The notes under the pieces are model-generated. The model saw only the letters and a list, made by a program, of their open reading frames with translations. It was not told where the DNA came from and searched no databases. Position numbers and translations under genes: made by a program. From UBA2798 sp046289975 (GTDB lineage Bacteria > Bacteroidota > Bacteroidia > Flavobacteriales_D > UBA2798), in NCBI GenBank assembly GCA_046289975.1, contig JBKBUQ010000040.1, positions 1 through 20,897 on the forward strand: 20,897 nucleotides of DNA, written 5' to 3'. This document shows, piece after piece, positions 1-7,945 of this stretch (its first letter is position 1; every line of letters starts with the position of its first letter).

Positions 1-45
1 GGCGGAACAACCCAACAAGGAGGAACCACTACACAATCAGGAGGT
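1..45 (+). repeat. Gly/Thr/Gln linker block, cut by window edge
   Basis: The first codons encode GGTTQQ, GGTTTQ and SGG, a third instance of the linker repeat found twice more in the same protein. It continues upstream of the window. Confidence 0.7.
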
Positions 46-2742
46 ATAAGTTCTGCTCAAATGGCAGATCCTGCCAATCGCGAAAGTACCCGACAAATGG
101 CCGAGGCTGATCGTTTGCGCGTGCAGGGAAATAACCTCATTGCCCGTGCGCAGCAACTGGAGGATTCTGCCAAAACGGTCAAAAAGAAAAACCGTCAGGC
201 TGTTCTTGATCAGTCAGCGCAAAAGCGAAAAGAAGGCGAAGAATTATTGGCGCAGAGTGATCGGATGAACACAAAAGCCAATGAAACAAGAAGACAGGAA
301 GAAGAGCAAATAGCAGAGCAACGCAGAAAAGAAGAGGAAATGGAACGTGCAATGGCCATCGCGGATGATCCGGAATATGCCCGTTACATGCAATTGCGAG
401 AAGAAGCAAGAAGAGCAGAAGTTTCGGCAACAAATGCAGATCGCGATTACCAGCAGCGATTAAATACAACAGCCGATCTTCGTAAGCGCGCACAGGATAC
501 GCGTGCACAAGCTTCTACAGAAACGGATAACCAACGCAAAAATCGATTGCTCACTCAGGCTTCCGATCTTGAACAGCAAGCCATCCGAGCAGAACGGAAT
601 TACGATACTACACGAAACCGCGCAACACAACGTCGCACAGAGGCTAACCGTGCACAAACCAATGCCGATAATTATCTCGCAGGTATGGATCCGCGTAAGG
701 CACAAACCATCCGCGATCTTGCCTCAGCCGGAAAATTGCCGGATCCCAAGGGAACATTGCTTGCAACCAATACCACCGGAGGAACTGCAACAACAAACGG
801 TAACCAGCGCACTGTAACCAATGCCGGTACCACAAGTGTTGTTAGCCCGATCACCACTATGGATCCTGAATTGGTTGCGCGTAAATATTCTGTTCCCGAA
901 AAAGTAGAAACTGAAATTTATGTGCTGTCGGAAAAAGCTGTTTACAACAACGCCAATCCGATTCCTGTAAATCCGGAAATGCCGAAAGGAATTTATTTTA
1001 AAGTACAGGTAGGTGCTTTCCGCAATCAGATTCCTCAGGAAACATTTAAAGAGTTTGCACCGATCACCGCAGAAACCACTCCGCAGGGACTCACACGTTA
1101 TACCGTTGGTTATTTCACCACGTTTAATGTTGCCAACGGAGCAAAAATGGAGATTCGCGGAATGGGATATACTGATGCATTTGTTGTTGGTTTCCGCGAT
1201 GGAAATCGCATTCCACTCAACGAGGCACTGGAAGCATTGGGACAAAGTGGTCAACTCGCAACGAATACCCAACAAGGCGGAACCACACAGCAGGGTGGAA
1301 CCACACAGCAGGGTGGAACCACACAGCAGGGCGGAACCACACAGCAGGGCGGAACCACGCAACAGGGTGGAACCACGCAACAGGGTGGAACTACACAGCA
1401 GGGTGGAACTACTCAGGAATTTGTAAACAACTTTAATCCTGATCGTAACGTCACCAATTATTACAACGATCCGAATGCGGCAAAAGCGAACCAGGTGGAA
1501 GTCATTCCCGGATTGTTCTTTACCGTTCAGGTGGGCGTTTATTCTCGTCCGGTTTCGGCAGATAAAATCTTTAATCTAAATCCGCTCAACAGCGAAAAAA
1601 CAGCAAACGATCAGATTCGCTATACTACAGGGGTCTTCACCGATATCAATATTGCTACTTCACGAAGGGACGAAATTCGTGAGATTGGTGTAACGGATGC
1701 ATTTGTTACAGCCTATCTCAACGGAAAACGAATAACCATCGGACAAGCCCGCGATTCGATTGCGAAATACGGTAATTCAATTTTTGTAAACGATCAGAAA
1801 TTGGTCAGCAATACAACAACCACACAACAAGGAGGAACTACCCAGCAGGGCGGAACAACACAACAGGGTGGTACAACGCAACAAGGTGGAACAACGCAGA
1901 CACAAGACCGACAGAATGTACCACAAGCTTCGAGTTACAAGGTTATTCTTGGTCAGTACAAGGGTGAAGTTCCTTCCAGAGAAGCGGAGATTTTCCTGAC
2001 CAACATGAATTACGGAATACGCAAAGCGAATGTGGGCGACGGATCTACCGTTTATTTTATCGATAATGTTTCATCGCGCACGGAAGCATTCAATATCGCC
2101 GATCATTTTATTCAGAAGGGATTGCCCGGTGCCTATGTGAGCGACAAACTTCCTTCTCAAACGGCTGCTACCAAGGTTGAAGAACCGAAAGCTGCTTCCA
2201 CTGTTCGATTCCAGGTTTACATTGGTGAATTCATTGGTGAGGTTCCGCCGGAAGCAACAGAGATTTTCCTGAATAACTACGATAAAGGTGTTAAGCGCAA
2301 AAAACTGAATGATGGTACCATCGTTTATTATGTGCTTGATGGAAGTTCCTACGATGAAGCATTGAAAATGAAAGCCCATTTTATCAGTGAAGGACTTTCT
2401 TCGGTTCGCATTGTGGCGTTCGAAGGATCTAACGAAATCCCGCTTTCTAAAGCTTATACTGCCGGTATGCGTTACAGAATTGTGGTGGCTGAATTTGCAG
2501 GTGAAATGCCTGAAGAAGTGAAAGAAGCTGCCGGAAATGTTCCTGAACTCAATGTCCGCACCAAAGCCATTGATGGTGGATTTACCATGGCTTATGCTGA
2601 TGGAATTACCGATATCGACCAGGCCCTGCGACTGAAGGCGCGATTGATTGCGGAGGGACTTTCTACCGTACGAATTGTAGTGGTAAAAGACGGAAAAGAA
2701 ATATCTTTGTCGGAAGCTTTCCGATTGGTCTATGAAAAATAA
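1..2742 (+). CDS. Multi-SPOR-module, coiled-coil protein with Gly/Thr/Gln-repeat linkers (5' partial)
   Basis: The reading frame is open from base 1 and its first codons already encode a GGTTQQ linker, so the gene starts upstream and the ATG at 61 is internal. Counting from that ATG, residues about 1-230 are rich in Lys, Glu, Arg, Gln and Ala and look like a long coiled coil. Five SPOR-like modules follow. Two of one subtype begin near residues 311 (core FKVQVGAF) and 484 (FTVQVGVY). Three of a second subtype begin near 624, 715 and 803, with cores such as YKVILGQYKGEVP and FQVYIGEFIGEVP. Low-complexity TQQGGT linkers separate some modules. SPOR domains generally bind denuded peptidoglycan, so a cell-envelope or periplasmic role is inferred. 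The missing N-terminus could hold a signal peptide and further domains. The stop overlaps clpS by 11 bp. Confidence 0.85.
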   Translation, partial: GGTTQQGGTTTQSGGISSAQMADPANRESTRQMAEADRLRVQGNNLIARAQQLEDSAKTVKKKNRQAVLDQSAQKRKEGEELLAQSDRMNTKANETRRQEEEQIAEQRRKEEEMERAMAIADDPEYARYMQLREEARRAEVSATNADRDYQQRLNTTADLRKRAQDTRAQASTETDNQRKNRLLTQASDLEQQAIRAERNYDTTRNRATQRRTEANRAQTNADNYLAGMDPRKAQTIRDLASAGKLPDPKGTLLATNTTGGTATTNGNQRTVTNAGTTSVVSPITTMDPELVARKYSVPEKVETEIYVLSEKAVYNNANPIPVNPEMPKGIYFKVQVGAFRNQIPQETFKEFAPITAETTPQGLTRYTVGYFTTFNVANGAKMEIRGMGYTDAFVVGFRDGNRIPLNEALEALGQSGQLATNTQQGGTTQQGGTTQQGGTTQQGGTTQQGGTTQQGGTTQQGGTTQQGGTTQEFVNNFNPDRNVTNYYNDPNAAKANQVEVIPGLFFTVQVGVYSRPVSADKIFNLNPLNSEKTANDQIRYTTGVFTDINIATSRRDEIREIGVTDAFVTAYLNGKRITIGQARDSIAKYGNSIFVNDQKLVSNTTTTQQGGTTQQGGTTQQGGTTQQGGTTQTQDRQNVPQASSYKVILGQYKGEVPSREAEIFLTNMNYGIRKANVGDGSTVYFIDNVSSRTEAFNIADHFIQKGLPGAYVSDKLPSQTAATKVEEPKAASTVRFQVYIGEFIGEVPPEATEIFLNNYDKGVKRKKLNDGTIVYYVLDGSSYDEALKMKAHFISEGLSSVRIVAFEGSNEIPLSKAYTAGMRYRIVVAEFAGEMPEEVKEAAGNVPELNVRTKAIDGGFTMAYADGITDIDQALRLKARLIAEGLSTVRIVVVKDGKEISLSEAFRLVYEK
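1267..1410 (+). repeat. 18-bp tandem repeat, 8 units, encoding (TQQGGT)8
   Basis: Eight consecutive 18-bp units encode TQQGGT and join the first and second SPOR-like modules. Units differ mainly at third codon positions (ACC/ACA/ACG, CAA/CAG, GGC/GGT), so the peptide is conserved more strictly than the DNA. Arrays like this can change unit number by slippage. Confidence 0.9.
1822..1893 (+). repeat. 18-bp tandem repeat, 4 units, encoding (TQQGGT)4
   Basis: Four 18-bp units with synonymous differences form the linker between the second and third SPOR-like modules. Confidence 0.88.
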
Positions 2743-3031
2743 TTTTCGCTTATCCACTCAACCTCGCTGGAAGGAAGAAGAGGATGTGCTGGTTCTTGAA
2801 CAGGATGTTGATCTGCGCAGCATCATTCTCTTTAACGATGATGTGAATACATTCGGTTATGTCATCGAAATGCTGATGCGCTATTGCAAACACGAAGCTG
2901 TTCAGGCCGAACAGTGTACTTACCTGGTTCATTACACCGGTAAATGTGAGGTGAAAAGAGGGAGCTACGATGAACTGGAACCGGTTTGCACGCAATTACT
3001 CGAAGCCGGTTTAACTGCCGAAATTCAATAA
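2732..3031 (+). CDS. clpS: ATP-dependent Clp protease adaptor ClpS
   Basis: A 99-residue protein with the ClpS core: the IILFNDDVNTFGYVIEML segment (the conserved NDD..T..YV motif), a central helix rich in Cys, His and Glu, and a C-terminal strand and helix. ClpS delivers N-degron substrates to the Clp unfoldase and blocks binding of other substrates. The unfoldase and protease genes are not in the window. The ATG lies inside the end of the upstream SPOR gene in a different frame (11-bp overlap), which suggests translational coupling. The N-terminal 25 residues are charged and variable, as is usual for the flexible ClpS tail. Confidence 0.95.
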   Translation: MKNNFRLSTQPRWKEEEDVLVLEQDVDLRSIILFNDDVNTFGYVIEMLMRYCKHEAVQAEQCTYLVHYTGKCEVKRGSYDELEPVCTQLLEAGLTAEIQ

Positions 3032-3033
3032 TC

Positions 3034-3813
3034 ATGAAACAATTTTTTTTAGCTGTACTGCTTACTTCCCTTATCGTATCCTGTACCCGTGTACCGGTTA
3101 CCAACCGCAAGCAGTTTCGTTTATTGCAGGAGGAACAACTCATTCTGATGGCGGATACAGCCTACCGCGATTTTCTTGCTACTGCCAAAGTGCTGCCGCA
3201 TAACGATCCTCGCACTGCTACAGTAAAGCGGGTAGGAGGGAAGATCCAAAGCTCAGTGATCGACTACCTCACCCGAAAAAATGCATTAGGTCGCATTCGC
3301 GGTTTTACCTGGGAGTTTAACGTGGTCGATGATCCTACTATCAATGCCTGGTGTATGCCCGGTGGAAAAGTAGTGGTGTATACCGGAATCTTAAACCTCG
3401 CTACCGACGATACTTTGCTTGCTGTCATCATGGGACATGAAATTGCACATGCGATTGCACGTCACGGTAACGAAAGGATGAGTCAGCAATTGGCCATTCA
3501 GGGTGTAGGACGCGCATTGGGAGGTGCGATGTCTGATCCTGTGAAACGCAATATATTCTTGCAATCGTACGGCATCGGTTCCGCACTGGGAATTCTCTCT
3601 TACAGCAGAAAACACGAAACAGAATCGGATAAAATGGGACTCGTCTTCATGTACCTCGCGGGATACAATCCTTCAAAGGCGATTGATTTCTGGAAAAAAA
3701 TGGCCGCTAACGGAGCAGCTGTGCCTGAGTTTTTGAGTACCCACCCCAGCGATGAAACGCGAATCAAGGACATCACCGATTTTCTGCCTTTGATTCCGAA
3801 ATACGCTCAGTGA
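3034..3813 (+). CDS. M48-family metalloprotease, lipoprotein
   Basis: The start is taken as the ATG at 3034, two bases after the clpS stop, because it gives a clean lipoprotein signal (MKQFFLAVLL..., lipobox IVSC with Cys17). An in-frame start 48 bp upstream would bury that signal. Zinc ligands are visible as HEIAH at residues 135-139, and the third ligand sits in the ExxxD motif (E195-D199, in ETESD). At 259 aa it has the size of single-domain LoiP/YggG-like M48 peptidases, which act in the periplasm in envelope protein quality control. That assignment is by family only; the substrate is unknown. Confidence 0.92.
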   Translation: MKQFFLAVLLTSLIVSCTRVPVTNRKQFRLLQEEQLILMADTAYRDFLATAKVLPHNDPRTATVKRVGGKIQSSVIDYLTRKNALGRIRGFTWEFNVVDDPTINAWCMPGGKVVVYTGILNLATDDTLLAVIMGHEIAHAIARHGNERMSQQLAIQGVGRALGGAMSDPVKRNIFLQSYGIGSALGILSYSRKHETESDKMGLVFMYLAGYNPSKAIDFWKKMAANGAAVPEFLSTHPSDETRIKDITDFLPLIPKYAQ

Positions 3814-3845
3814 TCTTTCTCACTGTGTAACGAAGACCGGCAAAC

Positions 3846-3853
3846 TAACTTTG
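3846..3853 (+). promoter_or_regulatory. Bacteroidota -7 box (TAACTTTG) for the thioredoxin gene
   Basis: An exact TAnnTTTG match 15 nt before the ATG at 3869. No convincing -33 TTG is seen. It overlaps the upstream in-frame TTG at 3851, so that TTG is unlikely to be the start. A start site about 7 nt downstream would leave a leader of roughly 9 nt. Confidence 0.55.
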
Positions 3854-3868
3854 CATAAAAATAAGATT

Positions 3869-4225
3869 ATGCCTACAGTAAAGCTGACAGCCGAAAAATT
3901 CAAATCCGATATTTTCGATTATACCACCGAAAAGGAATGGAAATACAAGGGGAATGTCCCCGCCATCATCGATTTTTATGCTGACTGGTGTGGCCCCTGC
4001 AAAATGGTGGCCCCTTTGTTGGAGGAATTGAGTGATGAATACACGCATAAGCTCATTATTTACAAGGTTGATACCGAGGTGGAACAGGAACTTTCTGCCG
4101 TATTTGGGATCCGAAGTATTCCCAGTCTACTGTTTATTCCCCGCGATGCGCAGCCAATGATGCAGGCCGGAGCCTTGCCAAAAGCAGCTTTCAAAGAGAT
4201 CATTGAGGAAGAATTGTTGAAATAA
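3869..4225 (+). CDS. trxA: Thioredoxin
   Basis: A 118-residue thioredoxin fold with the canonical redox motif WCGPC in the context DFYADWCGPCKMVAP, and the cis-proline loop as SIPSLLF, where most thioredoxins have a VPT-type loop. It reduces disulfides in cytoplasmic proteins. No signal peptide is visible, so a cytoplasmic location is inferred. About 15 extra N-terminal residues precede the usual start of the domain. The ATG at 3869 is preferred over TTG 3851 because the latter falls in a -7 promoter box. Confidence 0.93.
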   Translation: MPTVKLTAEKFKSDIFDYTTEKEWKYKGNVPAIIDFYADWCGPCKMVAPLLEELSDEYTHKLIIYKVDTEVEQELSAVFGIRSIPSLLFIPRDAQPMMQAGALPKAAFKEIIEEELLK

Positions 4226-4313
4226 TACCGCAATACTGTGTCTTAGACCAGTTTTGCCGAATGATTTATTAACAGCCCTTGATAACCTGATGTCCGGTTC
4301 GTCCATTATTGTT

Positions 4314-4321
4314 TATTTTTG
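4314..4321 (+). promoter_or_regulatory. Possible -7 box (TATTTTTG) for the DUF5606 gene
   Basis: Matches TAnnTTTG 26 nt before the ATG at 4348, in the 122-bp gap after the thioredoxin gene. It lies in a T-rich stretch and no good -33 box is visible, so a chance match is possible. Confidence 0.4.
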
Positions 4322-4347
4322 GACTTCTTCATCTAACATCAAAAAGA

Positions 4348-4977
4348 ATGAATTTAACAGGCATCATTTCAATTTCGGGTAAGCCCGGTCTTTACAAAGT
4401 TGTTTCTCAAAGTAAGAACAGTCTGATCGTAGAAGGTCTTACCGACAAAAAGCGTTTTCCTGCATTTTCTGCCGATAAGGTAAGTGCGCTGGATGACATC
4501 AGCATGTACACTACTGAGGAAGATGTTCCTCTGGCAGAGATCATCCGTAAGATCTGGGATAAGGAAAAAGGCGGACGTTGTGTGGATGCTAAGGAAGAAG
4601 CCAATACACATCATAAGTATTTTGCGGAGATCCTTCCGAATTACGATCGTGAGCGTGTGTACAACAGTGATCTGAAAAAACTTTTTTCCTGGTACAACCT
4701 GCTACAGGAAACCGGGACTTTGAAAAACCTGATTGAAGAAGCTGAAAAAGCTGCTGCAGCAGAGAAGGAAGAAGCTAAGCCGAAGAAAAAGGCTGCGAAG
4801 GAAGAGAAAGTTACAGAGGAAAAAGCTGAAGTCAAGGAAAGCAAAGCCAAAGAACCCAAAGCGAAAAAACCTGCCGGGGAAAAGAAAGAAGTGAAGAAAA
4901 CAGCTGCGCCAAAAGCGAAGGCCGAATCAAAAGCCAAAACCACAGTGCGCACTGCTTCAATGAAACGTGGCGCATAA
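4348..4977 (+). CDS. DUF5606 domain protein with lysine/alanine-rich tail
   Basis: The start is the ATG giving MNLTGIISISGKPGLYK, the usual N-terminus of this Bacteroidota family; an upstream in-frame TTG at 4309 only adds an unconserved stretch. Residues 1 to about 130 form the conserved domain (GLYKVVSQ, VEGLTDKKRFPAF, KVSALDDISMYT), with a helical WYNLL segment at its end. From about residue 133 the protein becomes a low-complexity tail of Lys, Ala, Glu and Pro, ending in a basic stretch reminiscent of histone-H1-like bacterial proteins. The molecular function is not known to me; the tail suggests binding to nucleic acid or another polyanion (inference). The stop is 3 bp before the peptidase ATG, so the two are probably co-transcribed. 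Confidence 0.88.
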   Translation: MNLTGIISISGKPGLYKVVSQSKNSLIVEGLTDKKRFPAFSADKVSALDDISMYTTEEDVPLAEIIRKIWDKEKGGRCVDAKEEANTHHKYFAEILPNYDRERVYNSDLKKLFSWYNLLQETGTLKNLIEEAEKAAAAEKEEAKPKKKAAKEEKVTEEKAEVKESKAKEPKAKKPAGEKKEVKKTAAPKAKAESKAKTTVRTASMKRGA

Positions 4978-4980
4978 GCC

Positions 4981-6711
4981 ATGGCCAGCACAGGTACCGA
5001 TCTTCCGGTTCGACCACCACGTCGGTTTATTGCACAGGACTTGCAAATCGACGCATGGTCGAAGCTGGAGCCATACTTCAGTACATTACTGAATCGCGAT
5101 TTGCTTTCGCTTGCCGATCTTGAACAATGGTTGCAGGATCGCAGTGAGTTGGAAGCTGTTGTAGAAGAAGAAGGTGCCTGGCGGTACATCCGCATGACCA
5201 TCAACACCAAGGATGATAAGGCCGTAGAAGCTTACGAATTTTTCGTAACTGAAATTGAGCCTCGTATTGCACCCTATGCCGATAAACTCAACCGGAAAAT
5301 GATGGATTGTTCATTCGTGAACAAACTCGAAAAGCCCGGTTACTCGATTTACCGCAGAGCCATTGCACAGGAATTAAAACTCTTCCGCGAAGAAAATGTT
5401 CCGCTTATTGCTCAGATCCAAAAAGAATCGCAGCGATACGGTGCCATCACCGGCGCACAAAGTGTGGTGTACAAGAACGAAGAAATAACGATGCCCCGCG
5501 CAGCTACATTTCTTAAATCGACCGATCGCAATGAGCGGGAATTTATTTATCAGCTGATCGTAAACCGCAGGGAAAAAGATACCGCAGCATTGGATGAATT
5601 GTTCGAACTGTTGCGCGATCTCCGGCATTCGGTAAGTCTCAATGCAGGATATGCAAATTACCGCGATTACATGTTCGATGCACTCGGTCGTTTCGATTAT
5701 TCGGTGAGCGATTGTGAAGATTTTCATGAGAGCATACGTACCGAAATCCTGCCCATTACCAAAGGTTTCATGGAAGAGCGTAAAGAACGTCTTCAACTCG
5801 ATCGATTGCGTCCCTGGGATACGGAAGTGGATATTACCGGAAAACCGGCACTCAAACCTTTTCATGGTGCACGCGAGTTGGTTGATCGTAGCATCCGTTC
5901 CATGGTAAGGGTACAACCTTATTTCGGTGAATGCATTCGCATCATGGAACAAATGGGTCATCTCGATCTCGAATCGAAAGATGGTAAAGCACCGGGTGGA
6001 TACAATTATCCGCTTTACGAAATTGGTGTCCCTTTCATTTTTATGAATGCAGTGGATTCGCAACGCGATCTGGTTACCATGGTTCACGAAGGCGGTCATG
6101 CCGTACATTCTTTTCTCACCCGCGATCTTGAACTGACAGCGTTTAAAGGAACTCCCAGCGAAGTTGCAGAACTGGCATCCATGAGTATGGAATTGCTGAG
6201 TATGGATGCTTGGGATGAGTTTTACACCAATGCCGAAGAACTGAAACGGGCACGTAAAGATCAGCTCGAAAAAATTCTGAGCATTTTGCCCTGGATCGCA
6301 ACAGTCGATAAGTTTCAGCACTGGTTATATGTCAACTCAAAACACAGCAGCGCAGAAAGAGCAGAAGCATGGATGAAGATTCAGGATGAATTTTCGACGC
6401 ATACTGTCGATTATTCCGGTTATGAACATTCACGCAAAAGCGCCTGGCAAAAGCAATTGCATATTTACGAAGTACCCTTCTATTACATCGAATACGGAAT
6501 GGCTCAACTCGGTGCCATTGCTATCTGGAGAAACTACAAAAAAGATCCTGCAAACGCAGTAAAAGCCTATACCGAAGCACTCAAACTGGGCTATACCAAA
6601 AGTATCCCCGAGATTTACGAAACAGCCGGTATCCGATTCAATTTTTCGCGCGGATACGTGAAAGAACTTGCTGATTTTGTAAAAAGCGAATTGGAAAAAC
6701 TCAACGATTAA
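4981..6711 (+). CDS. pepF: M3-family oligoendopeptidase (PepF-like)
   Basis: A 576-residue zinc metallopeptidase with the M3 signature MVHEGGHAVHSF: His369 and His373 are zinc ligands and Glu370 is catalytic. The third ligand is probably Glu397 in SEVAELAS. The N-terminal half is helical, as in oligoendopeptidase F and related M3B enzymes, which hydrolyse short peptides in the cytoplasm. No signal peptide is visible. The length is typical (about 560-600 aa). It follows the DUF5606 gene by 3 bp and precedes the DUF4293 gene by 8 bp, so the three probably form one transcript. Confidence 0.93.
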   Translation: MASTGTDLPVRPPRRFIAQDLQIDAWSKLEPYFSTLLNRDLLSLADLEQWLQDRSELEAVVEEEGAWRYIRMTINTKDDKAVEAYEFFVTEIEPRIAPYADKLNRKMMDCSFVNKLEKPGYSIYRRAIAQELKLFREENVPLIAQIQKESQRYGAITGAQSVVYKNEEITMPRAATFLKSTDRNEREFIYQLIVNRREKDTAALDELFELLRDLRHSVSLNAGYANYRDYMFDALGRFDYSVSDCEDFHESIRTEILPITKGFMEERKERLQLDRLRPWDTEVDITGKPALKPFHGARELVDRSIRSMVRVQPYFGECIRIMEQMGHLDLESKDGKAPGGYNYPLYEIGVPFIFMNAVDSQRDLVTMVHEGGHAVHSFLTRDLELTAFKGTPSEVAELASMSMELLSMDAWDEFYTNAEELKRARKDQLEKILSILPWIATVDKFQHWLYVNSKHSSAERAEAWMKIQDEFSTHTVDYSGYEHSRKSAWQKQLHIYEVPFYYIEYGMAQLGAIAIWRNYKKDPANAVKAYTEALKLGYTKSIPEIYETAGIRFNFSRGYVKELADFVKSELEKLND

Positions 6712-6719
6712 TTGCTGTT

Positions 6720-7178
6720 ATGTTACAACGAATTCAAACCGTTTATCTCTTTCTGGCAACCGCATGTCTGCTGCTTCCTTTCTTTTTTTCAATTGCGAAA
6801 TTCGATTTGGGCAGCGCTTCTTACCTCTTTACTGCAACCGGATTGATGAAGGGTGGAGAGAATCTGGTAGCTGTTCCTTTCCAATGGATTTTTCTCGGAC
6901 TGGCAGGTTATACCGCAGCAGCTATTTTTATGTACGGTAACCGTCAATTACAAATGCGTATGGGACGCATGAATTATCTTTTGCTCACGTCCTTGATTAT
7001 TACCTTATATTTTGTGACCGACGGACTGCCCCAAAAATTCGAAGTTCCTGCTGCAGTTATTGTTTCGTATGGTGTCGGATTTTTTATGCCGGTTGCAGCA
7101 CTCGCCTTTGTATTTCTTGCCAACAGAGCCATTCGTTCCGACGAAAACATAATTCGCTCTATTGATCGTTTGCGTTGA
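6720..7178 (+). CDS. DUF4293 family integral membrane protein
   Basis: A 152-residue protein beginning MLQRIQTVYLFLA, the characteristic start of DUF4293 proteins of Bacteroidota. Four hydrophobic segments are visible (about residues 7-25, 50-70, 82-100 and 110-133), followed by a short charged C-terminal tail. The function is unknown. It closes the 4348-7178 gene group, and its stop codon directly abuts the stop codon of the convergent lipoprotein gene. Confidence 0.87.
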   Translation: MLQRIQTVYLFLATACLLLPFFFSIAKFDLGSASYLFTATGLMKGGENLVAVPFQWIFLGLAGYTAAAIFMYGNRQLQMRMGRMNYLLLTSLIITLYFVTDGLPQKFEVPAAVIVSYGVGFFMPVAALAFVFLANRAIRSDENIIRSIDRLR

Positions 7179-7802
7179 TCAGATCAATGCCATCAGCAGA
7201 AAGAGCGTAACGAATCCGCAAAGGATCAACACAACTATATTCATGACAAAACCAATGGTTGCAGGACGATTGAGCCATGCAATGGTTGAGCGTGACGATA
7301 AAGTATCGATATCTTTTTTTGCAGATAAAGAGAGTCGGATTCCAAGATAAGCCAACAGAATTCCGCCCAGAATGAGAAGGAGTCCCCAGGCAAAACCGTT
7401 AAACATGGCAGCGATAACTCCTGTTACTACAGCTGCACCGGCAAATGCTCCTGCCGCCATTGAGAAAAATCCTTTTTTGCGAATTCTTTTTTCGGAGGCA
7501 ATCAGCAATTTCGGCGAAAATGTTTTTTTCGAAAGCTGAGGTGGGGGAGTTATTGTATTCTCTGAGCTTGAATTTTCTTCAGGAACTATAGGAGAAGTAA
7601 ACAAGGAATCGGGTAGTGAAGTGCATTCCGATTTCTCAAAAACGGTTTTCATGTTTGACGCCCGGTGGTCTTCATCTGCTCCATAACCCTGTCCGGCATT
7701 TACCCATTGACGGTTTCCGTAGTGCGAACCACGAAAAAGACTGCCGTTGCAGGAATACAGCAATACAAGAAAAATGGTGGATAGGAGCAGGGATAAGCGC
7801 AT
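7179..7802 (-). CDS. Uncharacterised lipoprotein with C-terminal transmembrane segments
   Basis: A 207-residue protein. The N-terminus MRLSLLLSTIFLVLLYSC ends in a lipobox-like LYSC with Cys18. A polar Ser/Pro/Glu-rich stretch follows to about residue 105. Then come a basic patch (RIRKKG) and two or three hydrophobic helices: an AAGAFAGAAVVTGVIAAMF stretch, GLLLILGGILLAYLGI, and a C-terminal VMNIVVLILCGFVTLFLLMALI. The lipid anchor plus Gly/Ala-rich helices recalls small Bacteroidota lipoproteins next to DUF4190-like membrane segments, but I do not recognise the family. It is divergent from the oxidoreductase gene, with a 143-bp gap. Confidence 0.8.
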   Translation of the reverse strand: MRLSLLLSTIFLVLLYSCNGSLFRGSHYGNRQWVNAGQGYGADEDHRASNMKTVFEKSECTSLPDSLFTSPIVPEENSSSENTITPPPQLSKKTFSPKLLIASEKRIRKKGFFSMAAGAFAGAAVVTGVIAAMFNGFAWGLLLILGGILLAYLGIRLSLSAKKDIDTLSSRSTIAWLNRPATIGFVMNIVVLILCGFVTLFLLMALI

Positions 7803-7945
7803 AAAATGTGGTACAATTTACTCGAAAAAACAATAGAAATTCAATTGATGGCAACTGCAGAAAAGCTATGCCTTGTTGGTAATTCTTCATCTAAATTAAT
7901 TCCTGCTTTACGCATTGGCATTTTTATTTTCCTACATTTATCCCT

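Noticed and set aside
724..1380. Long minus-strand frame opposite the SPOR gene
   Set aside because: It is a shadow of the tandem repeat and coding bias; its protein is Cys/Ser/Leu-rich with no recognisable domain.
1267..1410. CRISPR-like regular repeat
   Set aside because: The units are contiguous 18-bp codon repeats without spacers, in frame within a protein.
5374..6321. 315-codon minus-strand frame inside the oligoendopeptidase gene
   Set aside because: It lies opposite the zinc site of a clear M3 peptidase and its translation shows no family motif.
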